NCBI RefSeq assembly: GCF_003058365.1
Contig: NZ_CP028858.1
Coordinates: 1,116,001 to 1,180,000, forward strand
Reading direction: 5' to 3'
DNA from: Halococcoides cellulosivorans
GTDB lineage: Archaea; Halobacteriota; Halobacteria; Halobacteriales; Haloarculaceae
DNA length: 64,000 nucleotides
Below the pieces are notes generated by a model. It saw only the letters and a list, made by a program, of their open reading frames with translations. It was not told the DNA's origin and ran no database searches. This document shows, piece after piece, positions 52,578-62,277 of the stretch (position 1 is the first letter of the stretch; each line of letters begins with the position of its first letter). Made by a program: the position numbers and the translations under genes.

Positions 52578-53869
52578 TACTCGGCCTCCTCGTAGTAGTC
52601 TTTGGGAGTGTACTGGGTCTCCTCGTCTTCGGCGGTCAGATCACACCCGACCGTGTCGAGCAGGAAGGTCTCGTCGATCACGCGGTCGTCGACGGCCTCC
52701 AACTCGTGGTTCTCGTCGGCGCGCATCGCCCACATGTGGTGGTTGACGTGGTGGGTCTCGGGCACCAGGTCGATCTCTTCCTCGCCCGGCGCTTCGGGGG
52801 CCCCGTAGGAGATGCCCGACTCCAGGGCCTCCTTGACGGCCTCCTGCTCGAAGGTGCCGGCCTGTTCGACCGCCTGCTTGTACATGTAGATGCTGAAGTA
52901 GTTGTTCTCGGCCTCCTCGTTGAGGTACGGCGCGTCGGGGAACTTCTCGTAGTACCGGTCGACGAACCCGCCGTCGCGGGTGTTGCGCTCGGTCGGAATC
53001 TCTTCCATGTAGTTGACCCCGGCGTAGACGTTCGCGAGCGCGGGTGGGTCGAGGGTGAGGTGTTCGTAGCCCTGAGCCATCGCCGTCGAGGTCCCGATGG
53101 GAACCTCCATCCCGGCGGACGCCTTCTGCTCGTAGAAGGCGGTGTGGTTGTTCCCGACGAGCATGCTCATCACGAAGTCGGGGTCGGCCTCCTGGATCCG
53201 GTTGATCGAGGAACTGAACGAGGAACTCGACAGCGGGATGAACTCCTCGTCGATCACTTCGGCGTCGTTCTCGTTCGCGAGGACCTTCACCCAGTCCGCC
53301 GAGAGCTGCCCGAAGTTGTAGTCCGCGGCGATCGTGTAGATGCGCGGGCCGTACTCCTCGACGAGGTAGGGCAGGACCATCCCGAGTTGCTGGCGGGCGG
53401 TCGGCCCGACCGCGAAGACGTTCTTGTCACAAACGCCGCCCTCGTACTGGGTCGTATAGAAGTACAGCTGGTCGTTCTCGTCGACGATCGGTCGAATCGC
53501 CTCGCGGGTCGCAGAGGAGTAGCCCGCCCACATCGCGTCGACCGATTCTTGCTGGATGGCCTGACGGGTCAGCTGTTGATACCGCTGATTGTCCGACTGT
53601 GGATCGGGGTCGAACACCTCGATCTCGGTGTCCATGATCCCGCCGTCGGCGTTGATCTCCTCGATGGCGAGCATGCTCGCGTTGTACTTCGGCGTGCCCA
53701 CCTTCGAGAAGTTCCCAGAGCGGTCTTCGAGGACGGCGAGTTTCACCGTCGAATCGCCGCCACCCACGGCGCCGCCCTGGTCATCGCCGCCACAGCCTGC
53801 GAGCGCGGCGACCGCCGTGGCCCCGCCAGCGGCCAGGAAATTCCGTCGGGAGACGTATTCTGATTTCAC
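52577..53869 (-). CDS. urtA: Urea ABC transporter substrate-binding protein UrtA (lipoprotein)
   Basis: 430 residues. A Tat lipobox signal is seen: SRRNFLAAGG then VAALAGCGG (Cys ~26). The periplasmic-binding fold type I follows: AVLEDRSGNFSKVGTPKYN (~45), YTTQYEGGVCDKNVF (~138) and YNFGQLSADWV (~184). It captures urea outside the cell. GTG 53869 starts at a GGTG element 11 nt away. The stop overlaps urtB by one base. First gene of urtABCDE, divergent from ureB. Confidence 0.92.
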   Translation of the reverse strand: MKSEYVSRRNFLAAGGATAVAALAGCGGDDQGGAVGGGDSTVKLAVLEDRSGNFSKVGTPKYNASMLAIEEINADGGIMDTEIEVFDPDPQSDNQRYQQLTRQAIQQESVDAMWAGYSSATREAIRPIVDENDQLYFYTTQYEGGVCDKNVFAVGPTARQQLGMVLPYLVEEYGPRIYTIAADYNFGQLSADWVKVLANENDAEVIDEEFIPLSSSSFSSSINRIQEADPDFVMSMLVGNNHTAFYEQKASAGMEVPIGTSTAMAQGYEHLTLDPPALANVYAGVNYMEEIPTERNTRDGGFVDRYYEKFPDAPYLNEEAENNYFSIYMYKQAVEQAGTFEQEAVKEALESGISYGAPEAPGEEEIDLVPETHHVNHHMWAMRADENHELEAVDDRVIDETFLLDTVGCDLTAEDEETQYTPKDYYEEAE

Positions 53870-54219
53870 GCCTTTTCACCCCAAAAGTTTCCGGATCGTG
53901 CGGAATCGGGGGAGACAGTTAGTGGACGTTTCGTCATTTTCTTTCTAAGTGGTCGATCTCTCATGTTGCAACCAGGCGATCCGATGACGCTGATAGATAA
54001 AAGGCTTGTGTAGGGCGTATTAATACCATAGATATGTCCTAATATTCCTTGATCGAGTGGCGCGTGGGACTCGAAATCACGCGCAATTATTGCACGGTTC
54101 GCGAGGGCTTTTGAGACGACAGTGAAATCGTCTCCCACCGTGCCAATCGACTTACCACACCGTGATTTAGTCCTTGTTCGTCCAGTTTTCCTCCGTAAAC
54201 ATCGAACGGGGGGTGAACG
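53870..54219. promoter_or_regulatory. Divergent urt/ure control region
   Basis: 350 nt between urtA and ureB with no coding frame I trust. It holds several AT-rich blocks: TTTTCTTTCTAAG (53937-53949), GATAGATAAAAGG (53992-54004) and ATTAATACC (54018-54026) then CTAATATTCC. CGTAAACA at ~54194 may be the ureB TATA box. It probably co-regulates import and hydrolysis of urea; no operator is proven. Confidence 0.45.
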
Positions 54220-54585
54220 GTGACCGCTCCGGGTGCGGTCACGACGGGCGAGGACCCCGTCTCCATCAACGAGGGGCGCGACCGCCGGTCCGTGACCGTC
54301 GCGAACACCGGGGACCGGCCGGTCCAGGTCGGCTCTCACGCCCATTTCTTCGAGGCGAACGACGCGCTCGAATTCGACCGCGAGGCCGCCTTTGGCTTCC
54401 GCCTGGACGTGCCCGCGGGCACCGCGATCAGGTTCGAACCCGGTGACGAGCAACCGGTCGATCTGGTCGCGATCGGTGGCGAACGGCGTCTCCTCGGGAT
54501 GAACGGGCTGACCGGCGGCAATCTGGACGATCCCGACGTTCGCGAGGCCGCCCTCGACCGCGCTCGTGCGGAGGGGTATCTGTGA
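54220..54585 (+). CDS. ureB: Urease beta subunit
   Basis: 121 residues: [25 protein letters not shown] (two parts, ~25) and the tail [16 protein letters not shown]. It is the small beta chain of the (UreABC)3 apoenzyme. GTG at 54220; the gene overlaps ureC by four bases (GTGA). Confidence 0.93.
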   Translation: MTAPGAVTTGEDPVSINEGRDRRSVTVANTGDRPVQVGSHAHFFEANDALEFDREAAFGFRLDVPAGTAIRFEPGDEQPVDLVAIGGERRLLGMNGLTGGNLDDPDVREAALDRARAEGYL

Positions 54586-56276
54586 CCGACATCGATCGCG
54601 ACCGGTACGCCGGCCTGTACGGCCCGACGACGGGCGATCGGGTCCGTCTGGGTGACACCACACTCGAAGCCGAAATCGAGCGTGACCTCCGAACGGCGGG
54701 CGAGGAGGCCGTCTTCGGCGGCGGGAAGACCCTGCGCGACGGGATGGGGATGGCCCCCGAAGCGACCAGTGAGGACGCGCTGGATTACGTGATCCCGAAC
54801 GCGACGGTGATCGATCCGCTCCTCGGCATCTTCGCCGCCGACGTGGGGATTTCGGATGGGCTGATTGCGGGCGTCGGGTCGGCGGGCAACCCCGACACCA
54901 TGGACGGTGTCGACATGGTGGTCGGCCCGGGCACCGACGCCTATCCCGCCGAGGGGATGATCGTCACCCCCGGGGGGCTGGACGTTCACGTCCACTTCAA
55001 CTCCGCCCAACTCGTCGATCACGCGCTCGCGAGCGGGATCACGACGATGCTCGGTGGCGGGTTCGGCGGCGGCGCGACGACCTGTACGCCCGGCCCGCAC
55101 AACATCGAGCAGTTCCTCCGGGCGGCCGAGGACTGGCCGGTCAACGTCGGCTTCTACGGGAAGGGTTCGGCGAGCGCGCCCGACGCCCTGCGCGAGCAGG
55201 TCGAAGCGGGCGCCTGCGGCCTCAAACTCCACGAGGACTGGGGGTCGACACCCGCCGCGATCGATACGTGTCTCTCCGTTGCCGAGGAGACCGGCGTCCA
55301 GGTCGCGATGCACACCGACACGCTCAACGAAGCGGGATTCGTCGAGAACACCGCCGACGCGATCGGAGAGCGGCCGATCCACCTGTTCCACATCGAAGGC
55401 GCGGGCGGCGGTCACGCCCCCGACATCGTGGAACTCGCCGGGGAGTCCCACGTCCTGCCCTCCTCGACGAACCCCTCGATGCCGTACACCGCGAACACCG
55501 TCGACGAACACCTCGATATGGTGATGGTCTGTCATCACCTCGACGACGACGTCCCCGAGGACGTCGCGTTCGCGGAATCGCGCGTGCGTGCCGAGACCAT
55601 CGCCGCCGAGGACGTCCTCCACGACGAGGGCGCGATCGCGATGACGACCTCCGACTCCCAGGCGATGGGCCGGATGGCCGAGGTGATCTGCCGGACCTGG
55701 CAGACGGCAGATAAGATGAAACGGCAGCGCGGGCCCCTGCCCGCCGACGAGGGGACGGGTGCCGACAACGCGCGCATCGAGCGCTACATCGCGAAGTACA
55801 CCATCAACCCGGCGATCACGGCGGGCATCGATGCCCACGTCGGGTCGCTCGAACCCGGGAAACTCGCGGATCTCGTGCTCTGGGATCCGGCCTTCTTCGG
55901 GATCAAACCCCAGGTCACGTTCAAAGGCGGGTTCCCCGCGTACTCCGCGATGGGCGAGGCCAACGGATCGCTGATGACCTGTGAGCCGATCGTCCAGCGC
56001 GAGCGCGCCGGCGCGCAGGGCACCGCGAAAAACGCCGCCTCCCTGCGCTTCGTCAGCGAGGCCGCCGCCGAGGGCGGGATCGACGAGGCCTACGACCTGG
56101 AGACGCCGGTCGTCCCGATCGACGCCCGCGACGTCTCGAAAGCCGACATGGTGGGTAACGACGCCACGCCCGACATCGACGTCGACCCCGAGACGTTCAC
56201 CGTCCGGGTCGACGGCGAGGTCGTGACGTGTGAACCGAGCGATGAAATCGCCCTCGCCCAGCGGTACGTCCTATGA
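54582..56276 (+). CDS. ureC: Urease alpha subunit (catalytic)
   Basis: 564 residues. Nickel-site residues are visible: [12 protein letters not shown] (two His, ~134), carbamylated Lys in [11 protein letters not shown] (~215), [10 protein letters not shown] (~245), [13 protein letters not shown] (~270), the flap [12 protein letters not shown] (~317) and [10 protein letters not shown] (Asp, ~357). It hydrolyses urea to ammonia and carbamate. GTG start overlaps ureB; ureA overlaps its stop by four bases. Confidence 0.96.
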   Translation: MTDIDRDRYAGLYGPTTGDRVRLGDTTLEAEIERDLRTAGEEAVFGGGKTLRDGMGMAPEATSEDALDYVIPNATVIDPLLGIFAADVGISDGLIAGVGSAGNPDTMDGVDMVVGPGTDAYPAEGMIVTPGGLDVHVHFNSAQLVDHALASGITTMLGGGFGGGATTCTPGPHNIEQFLRAAEDWPVNVGFYGKGSASAPDALREQVEAGACGLKLHEDWGSTPAAIDTCLSVAEETGVQVAMHTDTLNEAGFVENTADAIGERPIHLFHIEGAGGGHAPDIVELAGESHVLPSSTNPSMPYTANTVDEHLDMVMVCHHLDDDVPEDVAFAESRVRAETIAAEDVLHDEGAIAMTTSDSQAMGRMAEVICRTWQTADKMKRQRGPLPADEGTGADNARIERYIAKYTINPAITAGIDAHVGSLEPGKLADLVLWDPAFFGIKPQVTFKGGFPAYSAMGEANGSLMTCEPIVQRERAGAQGTAKNAASLRFVSEAAAEGGIDEAYDLETPVVPIDARDVSKADMVGNDATPDIDVDPETFTVRVDGEVVTCEPSDEIALAQRYVL

Positions 56277-56647
56277 ACCTCTCACCCAAGGACCGCGAAC
56301 GACTGCTCGTGTTCATGGCGGCGGAACTCGCTCGCCGTCGCCACGAGCGAGGCATTGCGCTGAACCACCCCGAGACGGTCGCGTACATCTCCGACTGGAT
56401 CTTCGAGCGCGCCCGCGAGGGCGAATCGGTCGCGGAGATTCGCGCCGAGGCGACCCAACTGCTCGATCCCGCGGACGTCATGGACGGCGTCCCCGCAATG
56501 ATCGACATGATCCAGGTCGAACCGACCTTCCCCGACGGGACGAAACTCGTGACCGTTCACGACCCGATCCGGGCCGCTCCGGAGGCCGCGACCGACGGCG
56601 GAGTTGCTCTGGACACACAGACCGATCCCCCGGAGGACGAGTCGTGA
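56273..56647 (+). CDS. ureA: Urease gamma subunit
   Basis: 124 residues: [58 protein letters not shown]. The acidic C-terminal extension (~105-124) is longer than bacterial UreA. It overlaps ureC and ureG by four bases each. Confidence 0.93.
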   Translation: MNLSPKDRERLLVFMAAELARRRHERGIALNHPETVAYISDWIFERAREGESVAEIRAEATQLLDPADVMDGVPAMIDMIQVEPTFPDGTKLVTVHDPIRAAPEAATDGGVALDTQTDPPEDES

Positions 56648-57255
56648 GCGCCCGCGACGTGGCGACCGTCGGCATCGGCGGGCCCGTTGGCTCCGGGAAG
56701 ACCGCGCTGATCGAGGCGCTGGTCCCGCACCTGACCGACCACGATCTCGGCCTGATCGCCAACGACATCCTCACGCGCGAGGACGCCGACCGCCTGCAAT
56801 CGCGCTTCGCGGGCGAGATCCCCGAAGACCTCATTGCCGGCGTCGAGACCGGGGCCTGCCCGCACACCGGGATTCGCGAGGACCCCTCGATGAACCTCGA
56901 TCAGATCGCCCAGTTCCTCGACGCCCATCCCGACCTCGATCTGGTGCTCGTCGAGTCGGGTGGGGACAACCTCGCCGCGACCTTCAACCCCGAACTCGCG
57001 GATTACTCGCTGTATGTCATCTCGGTCGCCGAGGGCGGGGACATCCCACGCAAGCGCGGACCGGGGGTCGTGGACTGTGACCTGCTCGTTATCAACAAGA
57101 CCGACCTCGCCGAACACGTCGACGTCGACCTCGATGCGATGGTTGCGGACGCGCGTGCGGTCCGCGATGGGCCAGTCCTCACGACGAACGCCCGGACTGG
57201 CGAGGGGGTCGCCAGGGTGGCCGAGCAGTTCACACGCGGGGTGTTGCTGGCCTGA
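56644..57255 (+). CDS. ureG: Urease accessory GTPase UreG
   Basis: 203 residues. P-loop [17 protein letters not shown] (~11), nickel/zinc-binding [15 protein letters not shown] (~75) and GTPase motif [11 protein letters not shown] (~142). It delivers Ni with UreE/D/F. GTG at 56644 overlaps the ureA stop. Confidence 0.94.
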   Translation: MSARDVATVGIGGPVGSGKTALIEALVPHLTDHDLGLIANDILTREDADRLQSRFAGEIPEDLIAGVETGACPHTGIREDPSMNLDQIAQFLDAHPDLDLVLVESGGDNLAATFNPELADYSLYVISVAEGGDIPRKRGPGVVDCDLLVINKTDLAEHVDVDLDAMVADARAVRDGPVLTTNARTGEGVARVAEQFTRGVLLA

Positions 57256-58124
57256 TGGCCGCCGATCGACCCGGATTCGAGGCGTACGCCGACGAGTCTC
57301 CGCCCGGCCCGTCGGTCGGCGCGGCGGGCACGGACGGCCGACTCGAACTCGAATTCGGCGCGACCGAGGGCGGGACCGCGCTCGTTCGGGATTACGCCCG
57401 CTCGCCGTTCCACGTCACCGGAACGCTGCCCGATCCGATCGATCGCGCGACGGCGGTCTGTGTCCAGTCGCCCGCGGGCGGGATCGCCCAGGGCGACCGC
57501 CGTGCAGTCGACGTCTCGGTCGGCCCCGAGGCCGTCGCGCGCGTCACCACCGGCAGTGCGACGAAGGTGTTCGGGATGGACGCCAACTACGCCACCGAGC
57601 AGGTCCGGCTGACCGTCGAGCGCGGCGGCCACCTCGACTGGCGACCGAAAGCGTCGATCCTCAAAGCCGGCGCGCGCCTGGATCGACGCCTTGACCTCTC
57701 GGTCGGGGCCGCGGCCAGCGCGATCGTCGGGTCGATCGTCGTCCCCGGACGCCTCGCACGCGGCGAGCGGTACGCGTTCGACCGGTATCGCGCGGCGGTC
57801 CGGATCGAGGGTCCCGGGGGCCGCCTCGCGACCGATCGGACGGACCTCGCGCCCGACGAGCAGGGGGCGCTCACCGCGATCGGCGGCGCGGAGGGCATCG
57901 TCCTGGGCGATCTGTACGTCGTCGCGCCGGACGGCGACGCCGACGCGCTGAGCGATCGACTCCACGCGGCCGTCGACGGCCCCGCCCGGGCCGGCGCGAG
58001 CACCCTCCCCCGCGGCGCGGGCGTGCTCGTCCGGGTCGTCGCGCCCGCCGCCGACCCGGTCCGGACCGCGATCGCGGCCGCCCACGACGCCGCACGCCGT
58101 TCGCTCCTCGGGGGGCCAGCGTGA
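57255..58124 (+). CDS. ureD: Urease accessory protein UreD/UreH
   Basis: 289 residues, beta-rich: QSPAGGIAQGDRRAVDVSVG (~72), ARVTTGSATKVFGMDANYAT (~95, split) and RGGHLDWRPKASILKAGARL (two parts, ~125). It is the scaffold protein for apourease activation. Shares its first base with the ureG stop and overlaps ureE by four. Confidence 0.88.
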   Translation: MAADRPGFEAYADESPPGPSVGAAGTDGRLELEFGATEGGTALVRDYARSPFHVTGTLPDPIDRATAVCVQSPAGGIAQGDRRAVDVSVGPEAVARVTTGSATKVFGMDANYATEQVRLTVERGGHLDWRPKASILKAGARLDRRLDLSVGAAASAIVGSIVVPGRLARGERYAFDRYRAAVRIEGPGGRLATDRTDLAPDEQGALTAIGGAEGIVLGDLYVVAPDGDADALSDRLHAAVDGPARAGASTLPRGAGVLVRVVAPAADPVRTAIAAAHDAARRSLLGGPA

Positions 58125-58678
58125 TCGTCGCTGATACGTATCTCGGCCGTGTGTCAGCCCTGGAGTGCGATCCAGCGGTGACCGTCCGCCTCGACGCCGA
58201 CGAGCGCCGGCGTTCGCGCGTGCGAACGACGACCGAGCGCGGGACCGAGATCGGCGTGATCGTCGGGCGACGCCTCCGGACGGGTGACGTGATCGCGAGC
58301 GACGACCGGCGCTTCGTCGTCGAAATCGAACCGGTCGACGCGCTCGCGATCGATCTGGGCGACCCCGATCCACTGTCGACGCTCGAACTCGGCCACGCGA
58401 TCGGGAACCGTCACTGGGAGGTGGCGATCGAGGACGGTGTCGCCGTCGTCCCGGTCGCGGACTCCGTCGAGCGCACTCGCGAGCGAATCGCTGACGCCCT
58501 GCCCACGAGCGCGACGATCGAGGAGCGCGACGTCTCGCCGGCGGTCTTCGAAGACGGACCAGATCACGGCCACAGTCACGAACCGCCCCGCGACGGTCAC
58601 ACCCACGACCACGGTGACGACGCCCACGACCACACCCGCGTCGACGGCCGACAGGCCCACCAGGAGGATTCGTCGTGA
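58121..58678 (+). CDS. ureE: Urease accessory nickel chaperone UreE
   Basis: 185 residues. The peptide-binding N-domain and metallochaperone domain (LELGHAIGNRHWEVAIEDG, ~88) are followed by a strongly His-rich tail (~147-175: DHGHSHEPPRDGHTHDHG) for Ni binding. GTG at 58121 overlaps the ureD stop; ureF overlaps by four bases. Confidence 0.9.
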   Translation: MIVADTYLGRVSALECDPAVTVRLDADERRRSRVRTTTERGTEIGVIVGRRLRTGDVIASDDRRFVVEIEPVDALAIDLGDPDPLSTLELGHAIGNRHWEVAIEDGVAVVPVADSVERTRERIADALPTSATIEERDVSPAVFEDGPDHGHSHEPPRDGHTHDHGDDAHDHTRVDGRQAHQEDSS

Positions 58679-59343
58679 CCGACCTCGCGGCGTTCCAGCT
58701 CGCGGATTCGTTTCTCCCCACGGGGAGTTACGCTCACTCCTACGGCCTCGAACAGTGCGTCGTCGACGATCGCGTCGGGTCGGTCGACGAGCTTCGGGGC
58801 TTTCTCGATCGCGCGCTCACCCGCCAGATCGGGCCAAGCGACATGGTGGCGCTCCGGGCAGCCCACCGGGCAGCGCGTGACGGCGACGTCGCGGGTGTCG
58901 TCCAGGCCGATCGTCGTCTCGAAGCCGCGACGCTGCCTGCGGAGTTCCGCGAGAGCGCGCGTCGGGCGGGCGAGCGCCTCGCGGAGATCTGGGTCGAAAC
59001 CCGCGACGCTCCGCTGATCGCCAGCTATCGCGACCGCGATCCGCCACACCAGGGGCCGGCGGTGCTCGGCGCGGTCGCGGCGGTCGCGGACATCGATGCC
59101 GATCGGGCGTGTCGGCTCCACGGCTATCGCTACTGTTCGGACCTGCTCGGGGCGGGCCAGCGACTCCTCAGCCTTGGCCACACCGACGCCCAGCGGATCC
59201 TGACCGACCTCGGGCCGGCGATCGAGACGGCCGTCGCAGACAGCGCGGACCGCCCGCTCGATCGGATCGGCGGGACCACACCACTGATCGACATCGCATC
59301 GGCCAGACACGAACGCGCCGACCGGCGACTGTTCCGGAGCTAG
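58675..59343 (+). CDS. ureF: Urease accessory protein UreF
   Basis: 222 residues, all-helical: FQLADSFLPTGSYAHSYGLE (~6) is the UreF signature, with GAGQRLLSLGHTDAQ (~155) later. It completes a ureBCAGDEF operon in which every junction overlaps by one to four bases. GTG 58675. Confidence 0.9.
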   Translation: MTDLAAFQLADSFLPTGSYAHSYGLEQCVVDDRVGSVDELRGFLDRALTRQIGPSDMVALRAAHRAARDGDVAGVVQADRRLEAATLPAEFRESARRAGERLAEIWVETRDAPLIASYRDRDPPHQGPAVLGAVAAVADIDADRACRLHGYRYCSDLLGAGQRLLSLGHTDAQRILTDLGPAIETAVADSADRPLDRIGGTTPLIDIASARHERADRRLFRS

Positions 59344-59348
59344 CGCAC

Positions 59349-60827
59349 TTAGACCGACTCGAACAGTGCGAGCACGTCGATGTCGTTGACATTTCCGTCG
59401 TCGTTGTAATCGAACAGCTCGACGTTGTTCTGGACGACTGATTCGTCGGTGTGTTGGAACAGCGTGTTCACGTCGGGGAAGTTCACGCGTCCGTCGCCGG
59501 TGAGGTCTTCGTACAGGCCGTCGTCGTCTGGATCCGTGGGTCTCGCACCGTCGATCGTGGGGGCGGCATCGACGTACTCGGAGAGGTCGTGATAGACACT
59601 CATCATGTCACCATTGGTCAGGACTGTGCTTTCGGTGGCCATCGAGACGTCGACGACTTCGATGCCAGTGAAGCCGGCCCGCTGGCCGGCCACGGTGACC
59701 CATCCCAACGTGCCCGTGGAGTCCGCGTCTGGGACCGACTCGTCGACGGTGATCGTTGCGGTCCGATCGTCGACAGTGACCGATCCCTCGATGTCTTGGC
59801 GAACGTCACCGTCGGTGATCGTTGCGACACAGGGGTTCGACACCGCGACGGTGACCGACTCCAGGTCGGGGAGCGATCCGAAATCTTCCCAGAGTACGGA
59901 GATCGGGATCGTGTCGTCGACGGGCACTGGGTGATGGATTTCGGCGATTTCGACGACGCAGTCCGGATCGTCGTGGCTCCAGTTCGCCGCCGTCGTGACG
60001 GTGTCGGACGCTCCTGTCGACGTATCGACTGCGCGGACACCGATCTCCCCGGCTGTGACGTCGGCTTTTGAGAAGACGTTGGCTTCGGTCACTCCGACCG
60101 GAACGGTATTCTCGTCCGTTCCGTCGATCGAGACGACGTATTCGTCGACGACCGAATCACAGCCGTCGGCGGGATGATCCCACGAGACGAGGACCGAATC
60201 ACCCCGGTTCGGTCTGTAGTCGAGGGTCGTGGGTGGGTCCGGCCGCTCGTCCGCGACGCGAATCGTCCGCCGATCGTCTTCGACGATGCAGTCGTCACCG
60301 AGATACGATATTTCGAGAGTGACGTCCGTCGATCGACCGGCTGTCTTCCCTTGGAGCGTGAGTGTCGCGAGCGGCGGTTCGACACCGATATACCCGAACC
60401 AGGGTTCCTGAAATACCGACAGTGTGGCACGACGCCCGTCCTCGATAGTCGGTTGCGCGGTCAGATCACCGGGCGGTTCGAGGCCGGAGATCTCGACGAC
60501 ATCGGGGTCCTCGACTTCCACCGTTACGTCGTATCCCGCCGGCTGACAGCCCCCGACAGTCCATTTTTGAAGAACGACATCGGCAGTCACCGACTTCCCC
60601 GGTGCGACGACGTTCTGGTCCGGCCAGAGATGCGCCCGAGATGGTGGGTCGACAGTTCTTTGATCGGTCGCGACCAGTCCAGCGGCGATGTTCTGGTCTT
60701 CGCGTCCGATGCCTGCACCGACGACTCCAGCGATACTACCCCCTGCAACGACGGTTTTGAGGAACTGACGGCGTGACGAGTGCTCGCTGGCATCCGACAC
60801 CTCAGATCGAGGTCTTCGATCTCTCAT
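59349..60827 (-). CDS. Tat-exported multi-Ig protein with cohesin-like modules and dockerin
   Basis: 492 residues. The Tat signal is SSRRQFLKTVVAGG (~17-30). A cohesin-like beta sandwich (~70-190: VVAPGKSVTADVVLQ, CQPAGYDVTVEVEDPDVVEI, LATLTLQGKTAG) is followed by an FN3-like module (~195-285, VLVSWDHPADGCDSVVDEY) and a second Ig/cohesin-like segment (~295-410, SVTVAVSNPCVATITDG). The dockerin (~432-492) has EDLTGDGRVNFPD and FDYNDDGNVNDID. No catalytic site is visible. A TATA box is placed 28 nt upstream. Cohesin assignment rests on pattern only. Confidence 0.82.
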   Translation of the reverse strand: MRDRRPRSEVSDASEHSSRRQFLKTVVAGGSIAGVVGAGIGREDQNIAAGLVATDQRTVDPPSRAHLWPDQNVVAPGKSVTADVVLQKWTVGGCQPAGYDVTVEVEDPDVVEISGLEPPGDLTAQPTIEDGRRATLSVFQEPWFGYIGVEPPLATLTLQGKTAGRSTDVTLEISYLGDDCIVEDDRRTIRVADERPDPPTTLDYRPNRGDSVLVSWDHPADGCDSVVDEYVVSIDGTDENTVPVGVTEANVFSKADVTAGEIGVRAVDTSTGASDTVTTAANWSHDDPDCVVEIAEIHHPVPVDDTIPISVLWEDFGSLPDLESVTVAVSNPCVATITDGDVRQDIEGSVTVDDRTATITVDESVPDADSTGTLGWVTVAGQRAGFTGIEVVDVSMATESTVLTNGDMMSVYHDLSEYVDAAPTIDGARPTDPDDDGLYEDLTGDGRVNFPDVNTLFQHTDESVVQNNVELFDYNDDGNVNDIDVLALFESV

Positions 60828-60851
60828 ACCATAGATTTATCCATCATTCAA

Positions 60852-60859
60852 TGTAAAAC
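60852..60859 (-). promoter_or_regulatory. TATA box for the cohesin-like/dockerin gene
   Basis: Minus-strand GTTTTACA centred about 28 nt before the ATG at 60827. Confidence 0.45.
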
Positions 60860-60930
60860 TAACTTCCTGACCGGGCCATACCGGGGATCCGAAATGGAAC
60901 CGACACCCGGTCTTTGGCGATTGGGGTCTG

Positions 60931-61477
60931 TTAGACCGACTCGAACAGCGCGAGCACGTCCTGCAGGGTCACGCCATTCCCCGATTCGAAGTCGAACAAT
61001 CGGGCGTTGTTCGAGACGGCGTCCGTCCCGAGGTTCTGGAACAGGGTGTTCACGTCTGGGAAGTTGACCTCGCCGTCGCCGTTGAGGTCCTCGTACATCC
61101 CGTCGTCGATGTCGGCGGGAACGCTGCCGTCGATCGGGGGTGACGATCCCGTTTTGCCGCCGGGAATCGTCGCGACGGACTCGTTGACCCCCAGCGTCGC
61201 CCACTGCGTCCTGACGTGCCCGTCCGAGGCGGTGACGACGTCGTCGATACCACTCGCGTGTGACTGGCCGCCCGCCCCGTCACCTCGACGGTGGCGACCG
61301 TTCCATGGCGATCGGCCCCGTTGGGGAACCCCGACCAGTCGATGGTCACGGACGTGCCGTCGTCGGCGACGGTCGCCGTGCCCTCGAAGCGATCGGCCAC
61401 GGCCCCATCGTGATGTCGGCCGCACACGGCGTCGAGAGGCCGACCGTGATCGAATCGAGATCGGGAACCGCATCCAT
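60931..61477 (-). pseudogene. Decayed Ig-like/dockerin gene, truncated and frameshifted
   Basis: The 3' end encodes a clear dockerin (EDLNGDGEVNFPD, TLFQNLGTDAV, DVLALFESV), but its second Ca loop is degenerate (FDFESGNGVTLQD). Upstream, the Ig-like segment is spread over three frames: DLDSITVGLSTPCAADIT (frame 1), VADRFEGTATVADDG and WSGFPNGADRHGTVATVEV (frame 2), then SGIDDVVTASDGHV (frame 3). There are shifts near 61400 and 61260. No signal peptide remains; the sequence begins mid-domain at 61477, directly behind an AT-rich promoter-like stretch. It is a relative of the gene at 59349-60827. Confidence 0.8.
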
Positions 61478-61605
61478 GAAATATTTGCCCCGTATTGTGT
61501 TAAAATCAATCCGATCCTGTCATCGGTCTCGTGGCCGACCACGGGCGGGGACCACGCGGTTGCCGGGGCACCGTCACCCTTGTGTCTGGACCGTCTATCG
61601 ACACT

Positions 61606-62226
61606 ATGACCGAGAGCCACCCACTTTTCGCGGCGATTTACGATCCGGTGATGGCGATCGCCGAGCGGACTCTGCTTCGCTCCCACCGGCAGGCGCTCGC
61701 CGAGGGGATCGACGGGCCGGTGCTCGACGTCGGGACTGGTACAGGCGCAATGTTGCCCGTGCTGGCGGCGGCCAACCCCAGTGCGATCCACGCGATCGAA
61801 CCCGGTCCCGCCATGCGCCGGCGGGCCCACGCCCGGATCGAGAGCGACGACCTCGACGTGTCGGTTCGATCGGCCAGCGCCGAGTCGCTCCCGTACGACG
61901 ACGACAGTTTCGAGACGGTCGTGGCTGCGATGGTGCTCTGTACCGTCGACGATCCCGACGCGGCGCTCGCGGAGGTCGAACGCGTCCTCGTTCCGGGTGG
62001 CGAACTCCGCCTGTTCGAACACGTGGCCGACGAGGGGTGGCGCAATCGCGTCCAGGCGGCGATCGACCCTATCTGGCGACACGCGGCCGCAGGCTGTCAC
62101 CTGCGCCGGGCGACCGCCGAGCGCGTGCTCGACCGATCGGCGCTCGACGTGATCGCGATGGAGCGATTTCACCTCGGCGTCACGCCGGTCCGACCGTTCG
62201 TCCGTGGTCGGGCCCGCTTCGGTTGA
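61606..62226 (+). CDS. Class I SAM methyltransferase (UbiE/PEMT-like)
   Basis: 206 residues. SAM motif VLDVGTGTGAMLPVL (~40), ESLPYDDDSFETVVAAMVLCTV (two parts, ~92) and VLVPGGELRLFEHVA (~128). The substrate may be a quinone or lipid headgroup. ATG 61606. Confidence 0.85.
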   Translation: MTESHPLFAAIYDPVMAIAERTLLRSHRQALAEGIDGPVLDVGTGTGAMLPVLAAANPSAIHAIEPGPAMRRRAHARIESDDLDVSVRSASAESLPYDDDSFETVVAAMVLCTVDDPDAALAEVERVLVPGGELRLFEHVADEGWRNRVQAAIDPIWRHAAAGCHLRRATAERVLDRSALDVIAMERFHLGVTPVRPFVRGRARFG

Positions 62227-62277
62227 GTCGAGAGCGTTTCCAAACTGTTTTGGCCACCCATCCGCCACGCTCGGGGT

